Of a stretch of 64,000 nucleotides of DNA, positions 36,866 to 50,967 are shown in pieces (position 1 is the first letter of the stretch; each line of letters begins with the position of its first letter). Source of the stretch: Stictocephala bisonia (lineage: Eukaryota; Arthropoda; Insecta; Hemiptera; Membracidae); NCBI GenBank assembly GCA_035578905.1, contig JAQJVL010000292.1:439501-503500 (forward strand), read 5' to 3'. The translations under genes were made by a program, and so were the position numbers. The notes under the pieces were generated by a model. The model saw only the letters and a program-made list of their open reading frames with translations. It did not search any database and was not told the DNA's origin.

Positions 36866-39734
36866 GATAAAAAAATTTATAACTTAGGTTTCAACTAATG
36901 ATGTCATGTGAACAAAATATTGGAATTTCTTAGATAAATCCTTGAATTATTCACATGTTCAAAGTCCCTAGTAACGCTCAGATTGTATCAGCTTTCTCTT
37001 TAATCTACTAAAATTAATAAACTCATTAATTTGCAACTAATGATTAAACACATTACACAATTCACACCAAGTATCTAATTTTGTCTTGACAATGGTATTG
37101 CTGTATAATTGTAGTAAATAATTGATTTTTTAAATATTCAGCAGATATAATTTTTTTAAACATAAGCATGTAGCCTACGTAGTTTTAAAAGTCTTCAGTA
37201 TGGTTATAGACGGTCAGATCTTAGTATATACAGGCCTATGTACATTGCTTAGCTAATCCTGGAAGCACCGTACATTTTGGTAAAATAAAATTACACTACA
37301 CTTTTTTATTTAGTAGTTTAAGATAGCATTATTAAACCAATCCAACTTTGAAATTTAATATTTGAATCCTCAAATTCAGATCTAAGGCGTCACCCTTACA
37401 TTGAGTGAAATACCCATCCTAAGGTGGTAGATGTGAATGTTCCATTAGACGTGGAGGACTAATGCGAATTTAATAAGCATTCTTGGAGAAAGGAAAATAA
37501 AGAACAAATGAAATTTCCATCCAGGGTCTTAAGTGGTCAGCTTTGGTCATCAGATGTTCGGCTGAAACTTATCCCTTCAATCTTAAGACCTTGGGATTAC
37601 AAAGCCAACCCTACCTGATTTAAGATACATTCATGATGCATTTTGATTACCCCAGGAGGTAATTAATTCTCCCTCCGAATCAATAACGTGAATCTTTTGG
37701 GATGGACTTTAACCTGTGTTGCTATGTTATAGTACAATCTGAACCATCAAAAGAATGGAACCTTTTCCGATAATTCGCTGCCACTACTTTTTACGTTACT
37801 TCACTATCACTACTTTGTACGTTACTTCACTATCACTACTTTCTTTATCACAATTACGGTTAGATTAGGTGGCTACTGAAGTTGATTACAAACTGATAAG
37901 TTCAATGACTGACTTACCACCGAATGCGCTCTCCGTGTTTTTGGAAAGAGATAAGATAAGGTCAGTGATATCGGATTCCTAGCGAATAAGGAATACCACA
38001 GTGGACTTACAAATTATAGGGGAACAGTTTTTAGAGCAATAGAATATTTATCAAGTGGTAGTGATTGACGGACTCAATAAAAGGAGTGGTGGTGAATTGA
38101 CAGAAAAGATCCGAAGAACGTGAAGATCTCTGGCCAACTTAATGCGAAGAATAGTCTACAATAAAACATTTTTTAGTACTTTAAAATAAATATAATGAGC
38201 ATATAGACTATTTAGTAAGTAAAAACACTAAAACACTTGGAAATTGCACAAAAATGTTTTTTAATGGCTTCATTTTACTTTTGAAATACTTATATATATA
38301 TGTACAGTAAATATTTAATAAGATCGTATGGTCTAGAATACTAGAATATCCAGCTTTGGTATTTTTAAATATTATTTATGATGGTTATTGTGTAAGTATG
38401 TGTTAACTAAAAGTTTGTTGCCAAAAGCAATTCTATAAATAACTTTAAAAATATTTTCTTCATAAAAATAAAACACAGAGTATTAAAATATTTTATTTTA
38501 ATATCCACATATTTATGTATGTAGAAATGCTAACAATTATTTACAAATGGTAATTCTTTCTTTTATAAAATTACTTGGGAATAATTTTAAATTTTTCTTG
38601 TTGGTTGTTCTCCCATTTAATGTTTGATTTTCAGCTTTACAGTTATAGGAGCAGGAAACGACAGCCTACGTCACGTTCCAAGTTTATTGTAAGTAAACTT
38701 AATGAATACGTCACCTTTGAGATTATAAACCTCGATGGTTCCATTACAATCAGTCGCCAATCAAAATAAATTGAATTATTTTTAACGAATTTTCTTTCCT
38801 AAAAAAACTTACTCTGTAATATTTAAAAATGTATTAGGCTCGTAATTTTAAGAGTTTTATTTCTAAATAAAATCAATTTTATTTAGAATGTCATTACCTA
38901 GGGTATTAGTGAGATTACAGGCAACTTAAATTGCACTCTCTCGTGTATGATAGAAAACGTAGGCTATGTTAATTAATTAAAAACTAAGTGTGCAATGCTT
39001 AGATTGTTAATACCTATAATTAAAATATTAAAAAAAACCTAAGCCTTGTATAACAATGCAGTAAAACATCTTGTAGTGGTAGTAACTTTTTCAAGACGCA
39101 ATTGTAAAACAAGTTTCAAGAAGTCTAATAACATTAACTTTTCGATAACTTTATTCCTTTTGTGATTCACCCAATCGTCATGGTTACAGTACTCAAAGAT
39201 GTTGGAGTTAAACAATTTCCTAGAATTTGTATTTACAGAGGCCATCACATGGAGGGTACTTGTAATGAGGTACCGCAAGTATGAAATACTTGTATCACTA
39301 CATCTTGAGAATGGCCTAGCTTAACCTCACAGGCCTATTTCTTAAGACATCTTGTTATTGAGCATGTGCTAGTATATGGAGGTCAGAGGATTATTTAATT
39401 TCTAAAAGTAGACTATTCGGATACTATCGATATTGTCACTGAGAGTCATGTAGTAAGGGGTTAGTAAGTCTTGGAATATAGGCATGAAACTAAACAGTGT
39501 TGCAAATTTAAATCCAATCCTACCTGGGATAAAGCTATCTATGTTTGCTTATGCTTTTTACTGGCGGTAGACATGCAGATATAGGCCTACAAGCAGTTGT
39601 TGAGCGCTTGCCATTCCAGGCAGGAGACTAATTCAATCAATGCTATTCTAGACCCTGCTGTAACGCTTTTTGCTGCAGCATTGTTTTAGTCTTTTTGTGA
39701 TTTCAAACCACCACCAGTTAAATTGCGAAAAATA
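36866..39734. other. AT-rich with a moderately GC-rich block (37380-38160)
   Basis: 37380-38160 has balanced base composition and could be an old transposon, but I recognise no domain in any frame. A 26-bp direct repeat (cactacttt.tacgttacttc) lies at 37788-37850, about 2.5 copies. See the separate entry for a weak exon candidate at 38633-38769. Confidence 0.4.
38633..38769 (+). CDS. Weak candidate terminal exon, unknown product
   Basis: A stop-free stretch follows an acceptor-like gattttcag (ends 38632) and encodes SRKRQPTSRSKF and EYVTFEIINLDGSITISRQ before a TAA. An AATAAA motif overlaps the stop (38764-38769). A strong donor-like gtaagt (38690-38695) lies inside, so an alternative is a short internal exon ending at 38689. 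Unlike most open frames here it is not a repeat shadow. I recognise no family. The evidence is only local signals plus a plausible residue mix; it could be chance. Confidence 0.2.
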
Positions 39735-41745
39735 TGCGCATTCCACCCTAACTTACATCCATAGTAGTGTAAAGAGATGCTCACTACATTCACACTTACG
39801 TCCATAGTAGGTAAAAATGCGCACTACCCCCACTCTTACGTCCATACTAGTGTAAAGAGATATACACTACACTCACACTGACTTCCATAGTAGGTAAAGA
39901 TATGTGCATTACACTAACACTTACGTCCTTTGTAGATAAAGAGATGTGCACTACACTCACACTTACGTCCATAGTAGGTAAAGATATGTGCATTACACTA
40001 ACACTTACGTCCTTTGTAGATAAAGAGATGTGCACTACACTCACACTTACGTCCATAGTAGGTAAATAGATGTGCACTACACTCACACTTACGTCCATTG
40101 TAGATAAAGAGATGTGCACTACATTCACACTTACATCCATAGTAGGTAAAGAGATGTGCACTACACTTACACTTACATCCATAGTAGGTAAAGAGATGTG
40201 CACTACATTCACACTTACATCCATAGTAGGTAAAGAGATGTGCACTACATTCACACTTACATCCATAGTAGGTAAAGAGATGTGCTCTACATTCACACTT
40301 ACATCCATACTAGTGTAAAGTGATGTACTCTACACCCACATTTACGTCCATAGTAGGTAAAGAGATGTGCACTACATTCACACTTACATCCATAGTAGGT
40401 AAAGTGATGTGCACTACATTCACACTTACATCCATAGTAGGTAAAGAGATGTGCACTACATTCACACTTACATCCATAGTAGGTAAAGAGATGTGCACTA
40501 CACTTACGCTTACATCCATAGTAGGTAAAGAGATGTGCACTACATTCACACTTACATCCATAGTAGGTAAAGTGATGTGCACTAGATTCACACTTACATC
40601 CATAGTAGGTAAAGAGATGTGCACTACATTCACACTTACATCCATAGTAGGTAAAGAGATGTGCACTACATTCACACTTACATCCATAGTAGGTAAAGAG
40701 ATGTGCACTACACTTACACTTACATCCATAGTAGGTAAAGAGATGTGCACTACATTCACACTTACATCCATAGTAGGTAAAGTGATGTGCACTACATTCA
40801 CACTTACATCCATAGTAGGTAAAGAGATGTGCACTACATTCACACTTACATCCATAGTAGGTAAAGAGATGTGCACTACACTTACACTTACATCCATAGT
40901 AGGTAAAGAGATGTGCACTACATTCACACTTACATCCATAGTAGGTAAAGATATGTGCACTACATTCACACTTACATCCATAGTAGGTAAAGTGATGTGC
41001 ACTAGATTCACATTTACATCCATAGTAGGTAAAGAGATGTGCACTACATTCACACTTACATCCATAGCAGGTAAAGAGATGTGCACTACACTTACACTTA
41101 CATCCATAGTAGGTAAAGAGATGTGCACTACATTCACACTTACATCCATAGTAGGTAAAGAGATGTGCACTACATTCACACTTACGTCCATTGTAGATAA
41201 AGAGATGTGCACTACACTCACACTTAGGTCCATAGTAGGTAAAGAGATGTACACTACACTCACACTTACATCCATAGTAGGTAAAGAGATGTGCACTACA
41301 TTCACACTTACATCCATACTAGTGTAAAGTGATGTACTCTACACCCACATTTACGTCCATAGTAGGTCAAGATATGCACTACACCCACACTTACGTCCAT
41401 AGTAGGTAAAGATATGCACTACACCCACACTTACGTCCATAGTAGGTAAAGAGATGTGCACTACATTCACACTTACATCCATACTAGTGTAAAGTGATGT
41501 ACACTACACCCACATTTACGTCCATAGTATGTCAAGATGTGCACTACACCCACACTTACGTCCATAGTAGGTAAAGAGATGTGCACTACATTCACACTTA
41601 CATCCATACTAGTGTAAAGTGATGTACACTACACCCACATTTACGTCCATAGTAGGTCAAAATGTGCACTACACCCACACTTTCATCCATAGTAGGTCAA
41701 GATGTGCACTACACCCACACTTACGTCCATAGTAGGTAAAGAGAA
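39735..41745. repeat. 42-bp minisatellite, about 48 copies, open in both strands
   Basis: Unit: acttacatccatagtaggta then aagagatgtgcactacattcac. The period of 42 keeps frames open: 40320-41327 plus (335 codons, 14-residue repeat MCTTFTLTSIVGKE) and 40310-41317 minus (335 codons, MDVSVNVVHISLPT), with further open stretches at 39847-40308 minus. In the plus translation, units ending KV rather than KE occur at repeats 2, 6, 11 and 16 and units with TLTL at 5, 10, 14 and 19, so there is a 4-5-unit (168-210 bp) higher-order pattern. Edge units are diverged, with gtgtaaagtgatgtactcta junctions at about 40313, 41323, 41487 and 41608. I treat both long frames as repeat shadows: no signal peptide, no promoter, no conserved domain. 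Confidence 0.97.
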
Positions 41746-44700
41746 TCGCATTAGCCCATACTTATATCAATAGCAGATTAATTAATTATACTACTTATTT
41801 TGCCTTTTCCACCAGCTTTATTTGTGTAAACAGAATGAAAATCATCCAATTGCTGCGTTACACTGTAGCGTGCCTGATTATTTCGACATAATGTATTCGA
41901 TGGACCACGTTATAAAATGCCTTCAGAGACATAATTCAATGGCCCAGTTAACCAATAACACTCTAGGCTTAAGGGCACTTATGAAATTAGTTATTAATGC
42001 TCCCAGGGATAAGTGGCTTAATGCTCTAACCAATTCCACACTAATAAGCTTCTATCTCTGTAATCAAACTACAATTAGCGTTAGCCTCCTTAAATCGTTA
42101 CATAAACAATAATGTAGAAACCTTGCAATAAAAAATATATCTGAATTATTAACTTTTATTTAAAATCCAATCCCCCATAATCCTAACGTCAAATGTCGTT
42201 TTCCCATCCATCCAGTAATTTCCCGTGTTTGGTGGAAGGACCAGTCATGTTGTGTCTCTACGGTGGGTGGGAAGTTTATCACACGTCAATCAACAACAAT
42301 CAACGAGCCTTCTCATCCAAACTGCATGCACACATCAATCAACGAGCCTTCTCATCCAAATTGCGCACACAATATATTTTGGGGCTTGCAATCCAATCTG
42401 CTTGAATATAAAATTCAACGGGTATTCCCATTTTACAGTATGTTCAGTCTAACAAGCGCAGTAACAGGTTGTATGAACCGTTCTATGCTGCTTATTTACG
42501 ACTCTCAACTCCTACAGCATTGATGCCTACTTACTTTCATAGAGCTATGTACAAACCTTATATCGATAGCTTATGTATAAACAGGTCAACAAACACTCTC
42601 CACTCACTTCTGCTGCGTGTTCATAATTCTCGTCAAATATACTAGTACATGTAATAAGCAAATATATAGTAAAAACATTTATTTGATTCAATTCTTATCA
42701 ACACGCTAAACAGTCTTGCCTTTTTAGTAAGCCATATAAATTTAATTTAACTTTTAATTTTTACGGAATTTTAATTATTAATTTATATTAATTTAAAAAG
42801 AAAAAATTAGAAACAGGTTTTTATGATTTAAACGTTGAACACAATTACTAGATTTAACTCCTTGTTTGTATAAGGTATTTAGGTTACTGGAACCTTAATA
42901 ACACGTACCTATGTATTAAGGAACCACTGTTTATTAAGAAACATTAATTACCATGATTAGATGAAAAAGGGTATGTTCACAGAGATAGAATCCACCATAT
43001 TAAGGTGTAAAAGGGTGATTGTATAAAGAAGCAAAGGGGAGGGGTTATATTGGTATATTAAGGCAATGAGTTTTTCAGTGTTCGTCTTTTGTTACACAAG
43101 TATTATTATTCTCAAATAAAAAAGCCTTTTATTGACCCCCCCGCAATCAATTGTACAATTGATTATATTACTCTACTATAAAGTATATTCAGCAATACTT
43201 TACCTAGAATTTACTATAGTAAAACGTTCTAATGGTGATATAAAAACTGTTTACTAATAAACGTAATCATTTAAAGGGTTAATAACTCATTATTGATATC
43301 CATTTGGTGGGAAAACGAGCTGCAAACTGACATTATGATCGAAAACAGATACTGCAGTGTTGCAATTACCTTGCATTATTGTAGATTACTGGGTAGTAAT
43401 CAACAAAGTTAAGTGAGACTGCATGATTGATTAGACATGAACAATGGTTTCACCAATAGGATGTATCACAGTGGTTTGGTATCACTGTTGGAGATCATGG
43501 CTTGGCGGTTAATCATAAGAATTGCAATCATCAAATCACGACAATTCTAGTCTTCTTCCATATTTGAGGCTTTAAAAGAATCTGGAGCAAGGGGGAGTCC
43601 TAGAGTATCCAGGAACACTCTAGGAACATGAAGTTAGAATTTTCAAAGACAAACTTCTTTTTAGCATGAAACTTCTGGGAGGTGCAAGATGTCTAGAAGT
43701 ACGGAACTCCAAGAGACAGGGGTGACAGGGATTACAGGTTTTTATAGAACTGAAATATTGAGGCAATAGTGTTAAACGTCCTAAAACCTTATTCTTAAGC
43801 GTTTCAGGTCTAATTATACACATAAGAAATGTCAATTCATTGGATTTTCCGTAATATAACACGTTTACAAAATGTAAGTGTCTAGTTTTTATAAAAAGTT
43901 ACAAACATTATTTTGGTTTACGAAAATTACATAATACATACTAAAGGATATCAGTAAATATTATATGGGTTTCTTACTTGAACTTAAAAATTGAACTTCA
44001 GATTAAGAATTGACAACTGAAGCATAGGAATAGAACTCTACAGAAACACGATACATGATCAAGCTGAAGGAGGCTTGTTTATGAACATGAACTCCTATTA
44101 CACTCAGTGACAACAAAATTCCTATTAAACAACATCGAGTATATTAAATATTTGATGTAACTATTTTATTTAAATTTTAAAATAACGAAAACTATTCCTA
44201 ATACACGTTACAGCGTTTATATTTTTTCTTGTTTTTTTTAATAAGTATTGAACTAGCATCTTTGGAAATACTGAGGTTTTCTGACCTAAAAAAACAGAAA
44301 TAAGACATTTAAAACTAAATCTTAGACGTTTAAGGTATCTAAAATCTAAAAATATAATATTGATGAGTCATTTCTTAAAAACTCGCAAAAGCAATACATC
44401 TAATGAAAACCAGGATACTGGACTTTACACATTATTTTTCAACTCAAAAAAGCATTCTAAGAGGTGTATAAACAGAGCCCCATCCTCACTACGCAGAAGA
44501 AATAAAAAAAAAAACTAATTCTATTTTCAATGAAATGGAAAACTTTTTAAATAGCAAAACCACACAAAAATAAAAAACAATGCGAAAATACAACATTTTT
44601 AGTAAAACTACACTATATATAAATTCAAATGTTTAAATTGCAAACAACACTCTTATGTGCACTAAAAACGCTCATTTAACGCAAATGTAAATTAAACTGT

Positions 44701-45957
44701 TTTCGCTTCAGAGCATTTTTCTTTTCAGAAGATCCAACTAAGCATGAATCATGATCAGGTTTGGTACACGAGGTGTATGCAACTGCAGCTAGTGGTTTCG
44801 AACCTCAGGGGTTAAGTTAACAACAAGAGACTCAAGTTAGCCAGTCAGTGAACTGGGTGAAGTTGAGATTTAACATCTATATGTTTATATTATTTCTAAA
44901 TATATAAGATAAAACATCACTGACAAACATTCATAGCCACTGTCCAACCAGCCAGAAACGTTGAACGTAAATATATGGGCGTAAAGACCCAGAAACATGG
45001 ATCACGTGGAAAATCACATTTTTGTATCAAATCGGTACATTCTGCTTTACAAAATCAATGAAAAGCTCAACACTACAAGTTTTATGTATATTTAGTATAA
45101 CAATAATATTTTAAGTCAATATAAAATGCTTATACCAGAAAAATATACTACCACATAATGAAATGGTAGTTAGCTATTGCAATCAAGCTGACGTTAAATT
45201 TCGAAATTGAACTAGTTAGTTATAAAAGAAAACTAACCGTATCTAAATAATATAGCAAAATTATGTTCAATTTTATAAAACGACCTCTTCTTGTTGAGGT
45301 TATCAAGTACTCGAAACAAACGATTCAAGAAAAATAAAAATGATATAAATTAAAAAAAAATATTTTTATGAGTTTATAGCTTACTCAAGAAACCACACAA
45401 AAACATAAAATATGGCTGGACATAAATTTTAACTAACAGCTCCTGAACTCTTGAACAGCTGATAAATGTTCTTAAATATGATGGCACACACCATAACTAT
45501 TCTTAGTTCATACAAAATATAATTTAAGCTCAACATTTCATCTCTTTGTTTAACTTAATAAAGTGCATAGTGTTGAATGACTAAGTGGTATTTTGGATAT
45601 GTTCAGTACTTAACGAAACAACTCTGAACTCTCAATAACTAAATATTACTCACGGGTGTATGGGTGGGTGGGAGAGTCATCTATAATGACTCCATTGGGT
45701 TTTTTCTTTCCACACTCCAGAATACAATCCTTTATTGCAATACTGTTTTTTTTTTTTTTCAAACTCCAGAACACAATCGTTGCAGATGCAGAACCTAACT
45801 TCACCATCAACACCGGACTTCTGATTACATTATCTTTTAACAGAACGTTCACATATCAGTTTCATTTGTAGCACTACTTGAGATCTGCAACGAAAAAGGA
45901 AAACTACAACTGTCACTGTTTAGCACCACAACTCTCAATTGTCTGTTTATGTGAAAT
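41746..45957. other. Mostly AT-rich, no confident gene
   Basis: A 96-codon plus ORF at 41822-42112 (starts MCKQNENHPIAALHC, contains LGLRALMKLVINAPRDKW) starts just outside the minisatellite and has a protein-like residue mix, but no known domain; its existence as a gene is doubtful. A 38-bp direct repeat pair (caacgagccttctcatccaa) is at 42298-42373. A perfect 20-bp palindrome aatcaattgtacaattgatt is at 43145-43164. 45660-45790 holds two copies of actccagaayacaatc around a T-run. Confidence 0.4.
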
Positions 45958-46062
45958 TCATATAGTACATCAATTGTGAAAGAAGGCTAGTAACATTCAC
46001 AAACAGGCCATATGAGCAGTTTTCATTCCAGAAAATAGCAAACAAAAACGTAATCGAACGTA
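45958..46062 (+). repeat. Dispersed repeat copy A, about 105 bp
   Basis: Nearly identical to 48039-48154: both contain tagtacatcaattgtga, caaacaggccatatgagcag and ttttcattccagaaaatag. The two copies are direct and about 2.08 kb apart. Confidence 0.9.
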
Positions 46063-46724
46063 TTCATAAGGGGAAGTTATTTTTTATTTTGGATAACCAT
46101 TTATTGGGAAAGTGATTCTTTTTATTTTTAAAAATTGTTCATAAAAACATATTTAAGAAAAAAATGTCATTAACCCCAGGAATGTAATGTCATTACGATT
46201 GTTGAAATCTATGGGCGTATTTCTATATCTTTCTACATTACATCAAAGTGTTGGTTTAAATTCTGTCATCCTTAACATTTACCCACACTACTGGAAACAC
46301 TGTGTTTCATTACAGATCAGTTTTCCAATAGATAATTGAACTTCCAAGAACAAATAAACAATAAAGTAACATTTTTATAAGTATTTATTTTTTTTATCAA
46401 ACTGTTAGTAGAGTCAAACATACATCAGTGTTAAGTGCCAAATCATTTACACTTTAATGATAGAGCGTGTTTGCAAATGTTTTAAGACATTTTGGGACTA
46501 CTGTTAGGCGACAAGTTGACGAACAAGACTTCACACTCCATAAAGTCATCGACAACTAGAAGTTATGTCAACTTTGTTTCTAGTTGGCTAAAAATAAGTC
46601 AGTGAGACGGAACCGTCCCAAAATGTGACTATACTATTCCTCAGAGTAATAAAGCAAAAAGTAGTTTAACACACAAACAGCATTACGAAAGCTATAATGT
46701 ATGCTAATTTAGGATTATTTATCT
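46063..46724. other. AT-rich spacer, no gene seen
   Basis: Contains only AT-rich unique sequence between the dispersed repeat and the 24-bp degenerate array. Confidence 0.4.
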
Positions 46725-47345
46725 TTGCATGTTCATGTTTTATTAATCCTTGCTTGTTTATATTTTATTAATCCCTGCATTTTTATGTATATCTACATGT
46801 TATTGTTTTATAACTACCTGGATGTTTCATGATCAGTTTTATGATAAACACTCGTGTTTATGTGTTATGTATCCCTGCAAGTTTATATATCATTAATTCT
46901 TGCATGTTATTGTTTTATATTTCATGTATCTCCACATGTAGTTATCGTCAGTTTTATGATAAACATTCGTGTTTATGTGTTATGCAATCCCTGCAAGTTT
47001 ATATGTCATTTATTCTTGCATGTTAATGTTTTATGAATTTCTGAATGCATATATTTTATGAATCCCTGCATGTTTTATAAATTCCATCATGTTTAGGTTT
47101 TATGAATTCTTGCACATTTATGTTTTATATATTCCTACATGTTTATGTTATATGTGCCCCTGCATGTATAATATGTGTTATGTATCCCGACATGTTTATG
47201 TTTTATTTATTCCTGCATGTTTATTACGTTTTATGTATCCAAGAATGGTTTTGTCTTATGTAGCCCTGCATGATTATGTTTCATGTATACTTGCATGTTT
47301 ATGTCATGTTATATTTTAGGTATTTCTGCATTTTTATATTTTAAT
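46725..47345. repeat. Degenerate ~24-bp minisatellite
   Basis: About 25 imperfect copies of a unit like gcatgtttatgttttatgaa plus tccct. A larger block (46826-46920) was duplicated to 46943-47032 (shared ttttatgataaacaytcgtg and tccctgcaagtttatat). The open frames at 46829-47319 are shadows of this repeat. Confidence 0.85.
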
Positions 47346-48038
47346 GTCACATTGGATCAGAATTTTGTTTAGTTTTTAATAGTTTTTAGAAATGTTTAGT
47401 CTAAGTTCAAACACTGCATAGACGTATAACAAAATAACAGTTTACTTCAGTTTTAGTGAAACATTTCTTAAACGGATTCAGTAGGCCTACTTACTGTTAA
47501 ATAAGATATAAGATATAAAATACAATGACTAGTTTTCGTTGTTACTAGGTTATTCCAACTACTTAATGTTTATATTTTGTTTGTGGAAAAAAGACAACTT
47601 TAGTATTTATACCTTATTTATTTCGGAGTAAAGAATTCATTTGTTCAATGTTTCATTCATTATTTATTGATGTTTCCCTGAGTTTAGTACAAAATTGTAT
47701 TGTTGAATTCCTAAAAATGTTGGTTCTTTGAATTAGCCTTTTCACTGTTACTTCTCTATTTGCAGTATTCAATTTGAATATAAACCATATATAGTAAATG
47801 TATAAACTCACGTTAACTTTAATTGTTAAATACTTATTGAGTGAATATATATATACATATATAATCAACAGAAGTATTTAGCTTCCAGTAAAACCCCATA
47901 AACACGACCTAGTACTCACCATGACTACCAGACATTTGACAAGCCATTCCTAGATACTTGACGTTTACCTTCCCTTTAACTCAAATCCTTTTTTCTCAAA
48001 TCTTTGGGTCTAGAGAGCCTGTCACTTTGTATAATTTA
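47346..48038. other. AT-rich spacer, no gene seen
   Basis: AT-rich unique sequence including a short TATA-rich stretch at 47845-47865. No coding or RNA signals recognised. Confidence 0.4.
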
Positions 48039-48154
48039 TATAGTACATCAATTGTGACAGAAGGCTAGTAATATTCACAAACAGGCCATATGAGCAGTTT
48101 TCATTCCAGAAAATAGTTAGCAAACAAATATAATATAAACATAATCGAACTTAT
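48039..48154 (+). repeat. Dispersed repeat copy B, about 115 bp
   Basis: Direct copy of 45958-46062 with a small insertion near tagttagcaaacaaatataa. The end of the shared block is marked by ataatcgaac in both. Confidence 0.9.
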
Positions 48155-50967
48155 TTTAAACTTGAATAAAATTAGATTCTAATTTCTGTATAGAAAATAT
48201 TTTTCCAGTTCAAAACATTACTGATTTTCAAAACATGAATTCGTCAGTCATTCACCAGATAAACAGTATGCTACATAAAGATTTGAAACCAGCAAACCTA
48301 ATTATCAAATTATAAAAATGTGACAAAATAAAAAAAAATAGACTATTTGTTGTATTCAATAAAGTAAAATCTAATTGAGAGAAATCAATTGTGAAAAGAG
48401 TGAAGGGTGTTCGTCTGACCAGCTCAGCTCGGCGCTGGATGGAGTTTAGTTCAACGTTTCGCCGCCACTGTCGCCACGAGTAGCAGAGTGCACATGTTGC
48501 TGGGGGCATGGGAGAGTTACAGCACTCTTGCTGCGTGTACGGAGCACAAAAGGGAATAACTCCTTCATTAAATCAGTATAACCTTTATTAATAGAGATTT
48601 TATGTATTGTTGATATACTTTTTCGACCAAAGATAACTGTACAAATTTCAACTCGAATTTCGTACAGACGTAATTTATAAAATAATAATGGTTTACACTA
48701 AAAAAATATTATTTTTATTATTAATTTCTATTTACTCTAGGTTGGTTAGTACAATTTGTCCACTATATTCTCAAAATTTTCATAAAATATATCGTATGGG
48801 TTTTTTAAGAGTTAGGAACCAAGAAAGGCCAGATTAACCACTTTAGGGAGTATCCGTATCCGTAGTAAAATTTTGTTGATTTTTTCCATCGATACACTTA
48901 TTACTTGAAACAAGATAAACAATGTTATTCAAAAAAAATTCAAAAATATTTTTCGATGGAACATCCTTAACTGAATTTGACGTGGGATGGAAACTTCCAT
49001 CAAACTGCCAATACCAAAGTAAAAAGTCTACCTGAGCAGATTTCTACGAATGTAATGTCCATGTCAACCTATTATCAATATATTTTATATTTATTTGTCA
49101 GATTTCTTTTAAGGATCTTACATTCAAATTACACTTGGTTATGCAATTAATTCAGCTGAGTACTGACATAAATTCAAAGTCTATAAAGCAAATTCATGAT
49201 GCTATTTCTATGGCTAAAACAACTAAATACTATTTACAATACACATTATTCCACAATATTTACCCAAACAATTATTGTAGCTAACCTTGTTGTTTATCCT
49301 TTAACTAGGTAAAGCAAAATAAGACTGCTTATCTTAAGACGATCGTTAAGCCAGATGGGACTTATATTTATGCGATTTTGTGTTAGGGCTAGGTATGTTT
49401 CCCGCAATTCTCACTATAAAATTGAATCAAATATTCTGTTGAAATAATTTTTAAGGATATTCTGATTACTGAAATGCGGAGGACGGAATACCCTTAACCA
49501 ACCCTGGATGTTCCATATTACGGTTTCATATTCACGTAGTACATATTCAGAAAACATATCTTAGTTCATTAAGCTATCATATAGCTAAATATGTGTAAAG
49601 GTAAAAATGGCATACTTTTGCTTAAATATTATTATTCCTATAACATTTTTTAAAACATATTGGAAGAAATACAAAACTACTTAGCGTCACTCAACACCAA
49701 TACAAAATGTACCATCGGTATAAATACATGTAATTATAGTGATCGGTTTTATTAAACCACGTTTACCGTCGTTAAACATGAGTGATTCACGATCGTTAAA
49801 CCGAAGGAATCATTTTATTTCTAGGATCACATTCGCTAAATACACAAACTTTTGCATTACTACAACAGTACCTATATACAAGTAAATTGAAATACCAATA
49901 GAGAAATTTGCAAATAATACTGTATGTATAAACTACTTGAAGTATTTGGTCAGTAGTTAACCTTGAAGAAAGCAAAAAAATGTCGGAGTTATTGGAAAGA
50001 ATGTGCGCAGCTAGTTGCCTTGTAAGCGTGAGAATACCTTCTACATATTGTTATAGTAAAATTTTAAGTCCAGCTGAGCCGATTTTCACAGAGCTGGCCA
50101 ATGTAGATGACAATTTATATATTTTATGTTTGTTACATTAGGTTTAGGGATTTTGTTTTGTTGTGTTATTGATCTAAATACTAACTTGACTTCAAATATG
50201 AGTTTAACAAGTCATGTAGGCTAACATGGCAAAAAGCTGGCCTTTTAACAATATCAAACAATAAAATTATTAAAAGCCCTTAAAAATATCTCCTTATATG
50301 TTTCGCGTTTACGTCCTGTTTTTAGTATTAGGCCCCCTACTCGTCTAAAAATTGATCTGTTGTTGATTGTTGATCTATTTATACACTTCATCGCTTCACG
50401 TGCCTACTGCATCGCTTCACTACACTCCTCGTTAATGCCGGTACTCGCTGCGCTCATTTGGCCTTTCACCCCCAGTATATATAACTTGTCACTTATTTTT
50501 TTTTATTGCACTACTTCCTTCGCACTTACACCATGTAGAACACCATGATCTACCTCGTTAGGTTGTTAGTGCACCGAGCCAATCTTCACAAGTCGTTGAT
50601 ATTATATTGATCAATTGATAACACTGCGGGGATCCGTCTTCCAGGTATCAAGCTTCACACTACTCTATTCTTGCAGCAAGCGCGTTGCCTTTACATACAA
50701 AACCCATAAACAAAATGTATTACTACGTATTCCTGTGTTACGTCCTTGGGCCAGTCACATTACTGGCACAGAAAAACTGCCTGGAGTAAGGGTGGAAATC
50801 ATGTTTAAAAGGTATTTTTTTACTAGATACGGAGTAAGATCTCCGGTGCAACGACTGTAGATGAGAATGGACACTGTTACATAATGGTGGTAAGCTAGAA
50901 CCATCAATAAAGAAAATATTTTCATATTAGCGTCTCAAAACTAATGAGTGTCTCAAAAACGTCATAG
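48155..50967. other. AT-rich with two GC-richer islands
   Basis: 48405-48550 is GC-rich (cgccgccactgtcgccacga) and could be a transposon terminus or promoter; the minus frame at 48252-48509 starts in it but shows no domain. 50380-50860 is a second island with tgccggtactcgctgcgctc; 54090-54135 has the complementary phrase gagcgcagcgagtgat, suggesting a shared dispersed repeat. No gene supported. Confidence 0.35.

Noticed and set aside
40310..41327. Two 335-codon ORFs on opposite strands as real genes
   Set aside because: Both are fully explained by a 42-bp tandem repeat whose period is divisible by three; no start context, domain or signal peptide.
46829..47319. Small ORFs rich in Cys/Tyr/Val as secreted peptides
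   Set aside because: They are translations of the degenerate 24-bp repeat.
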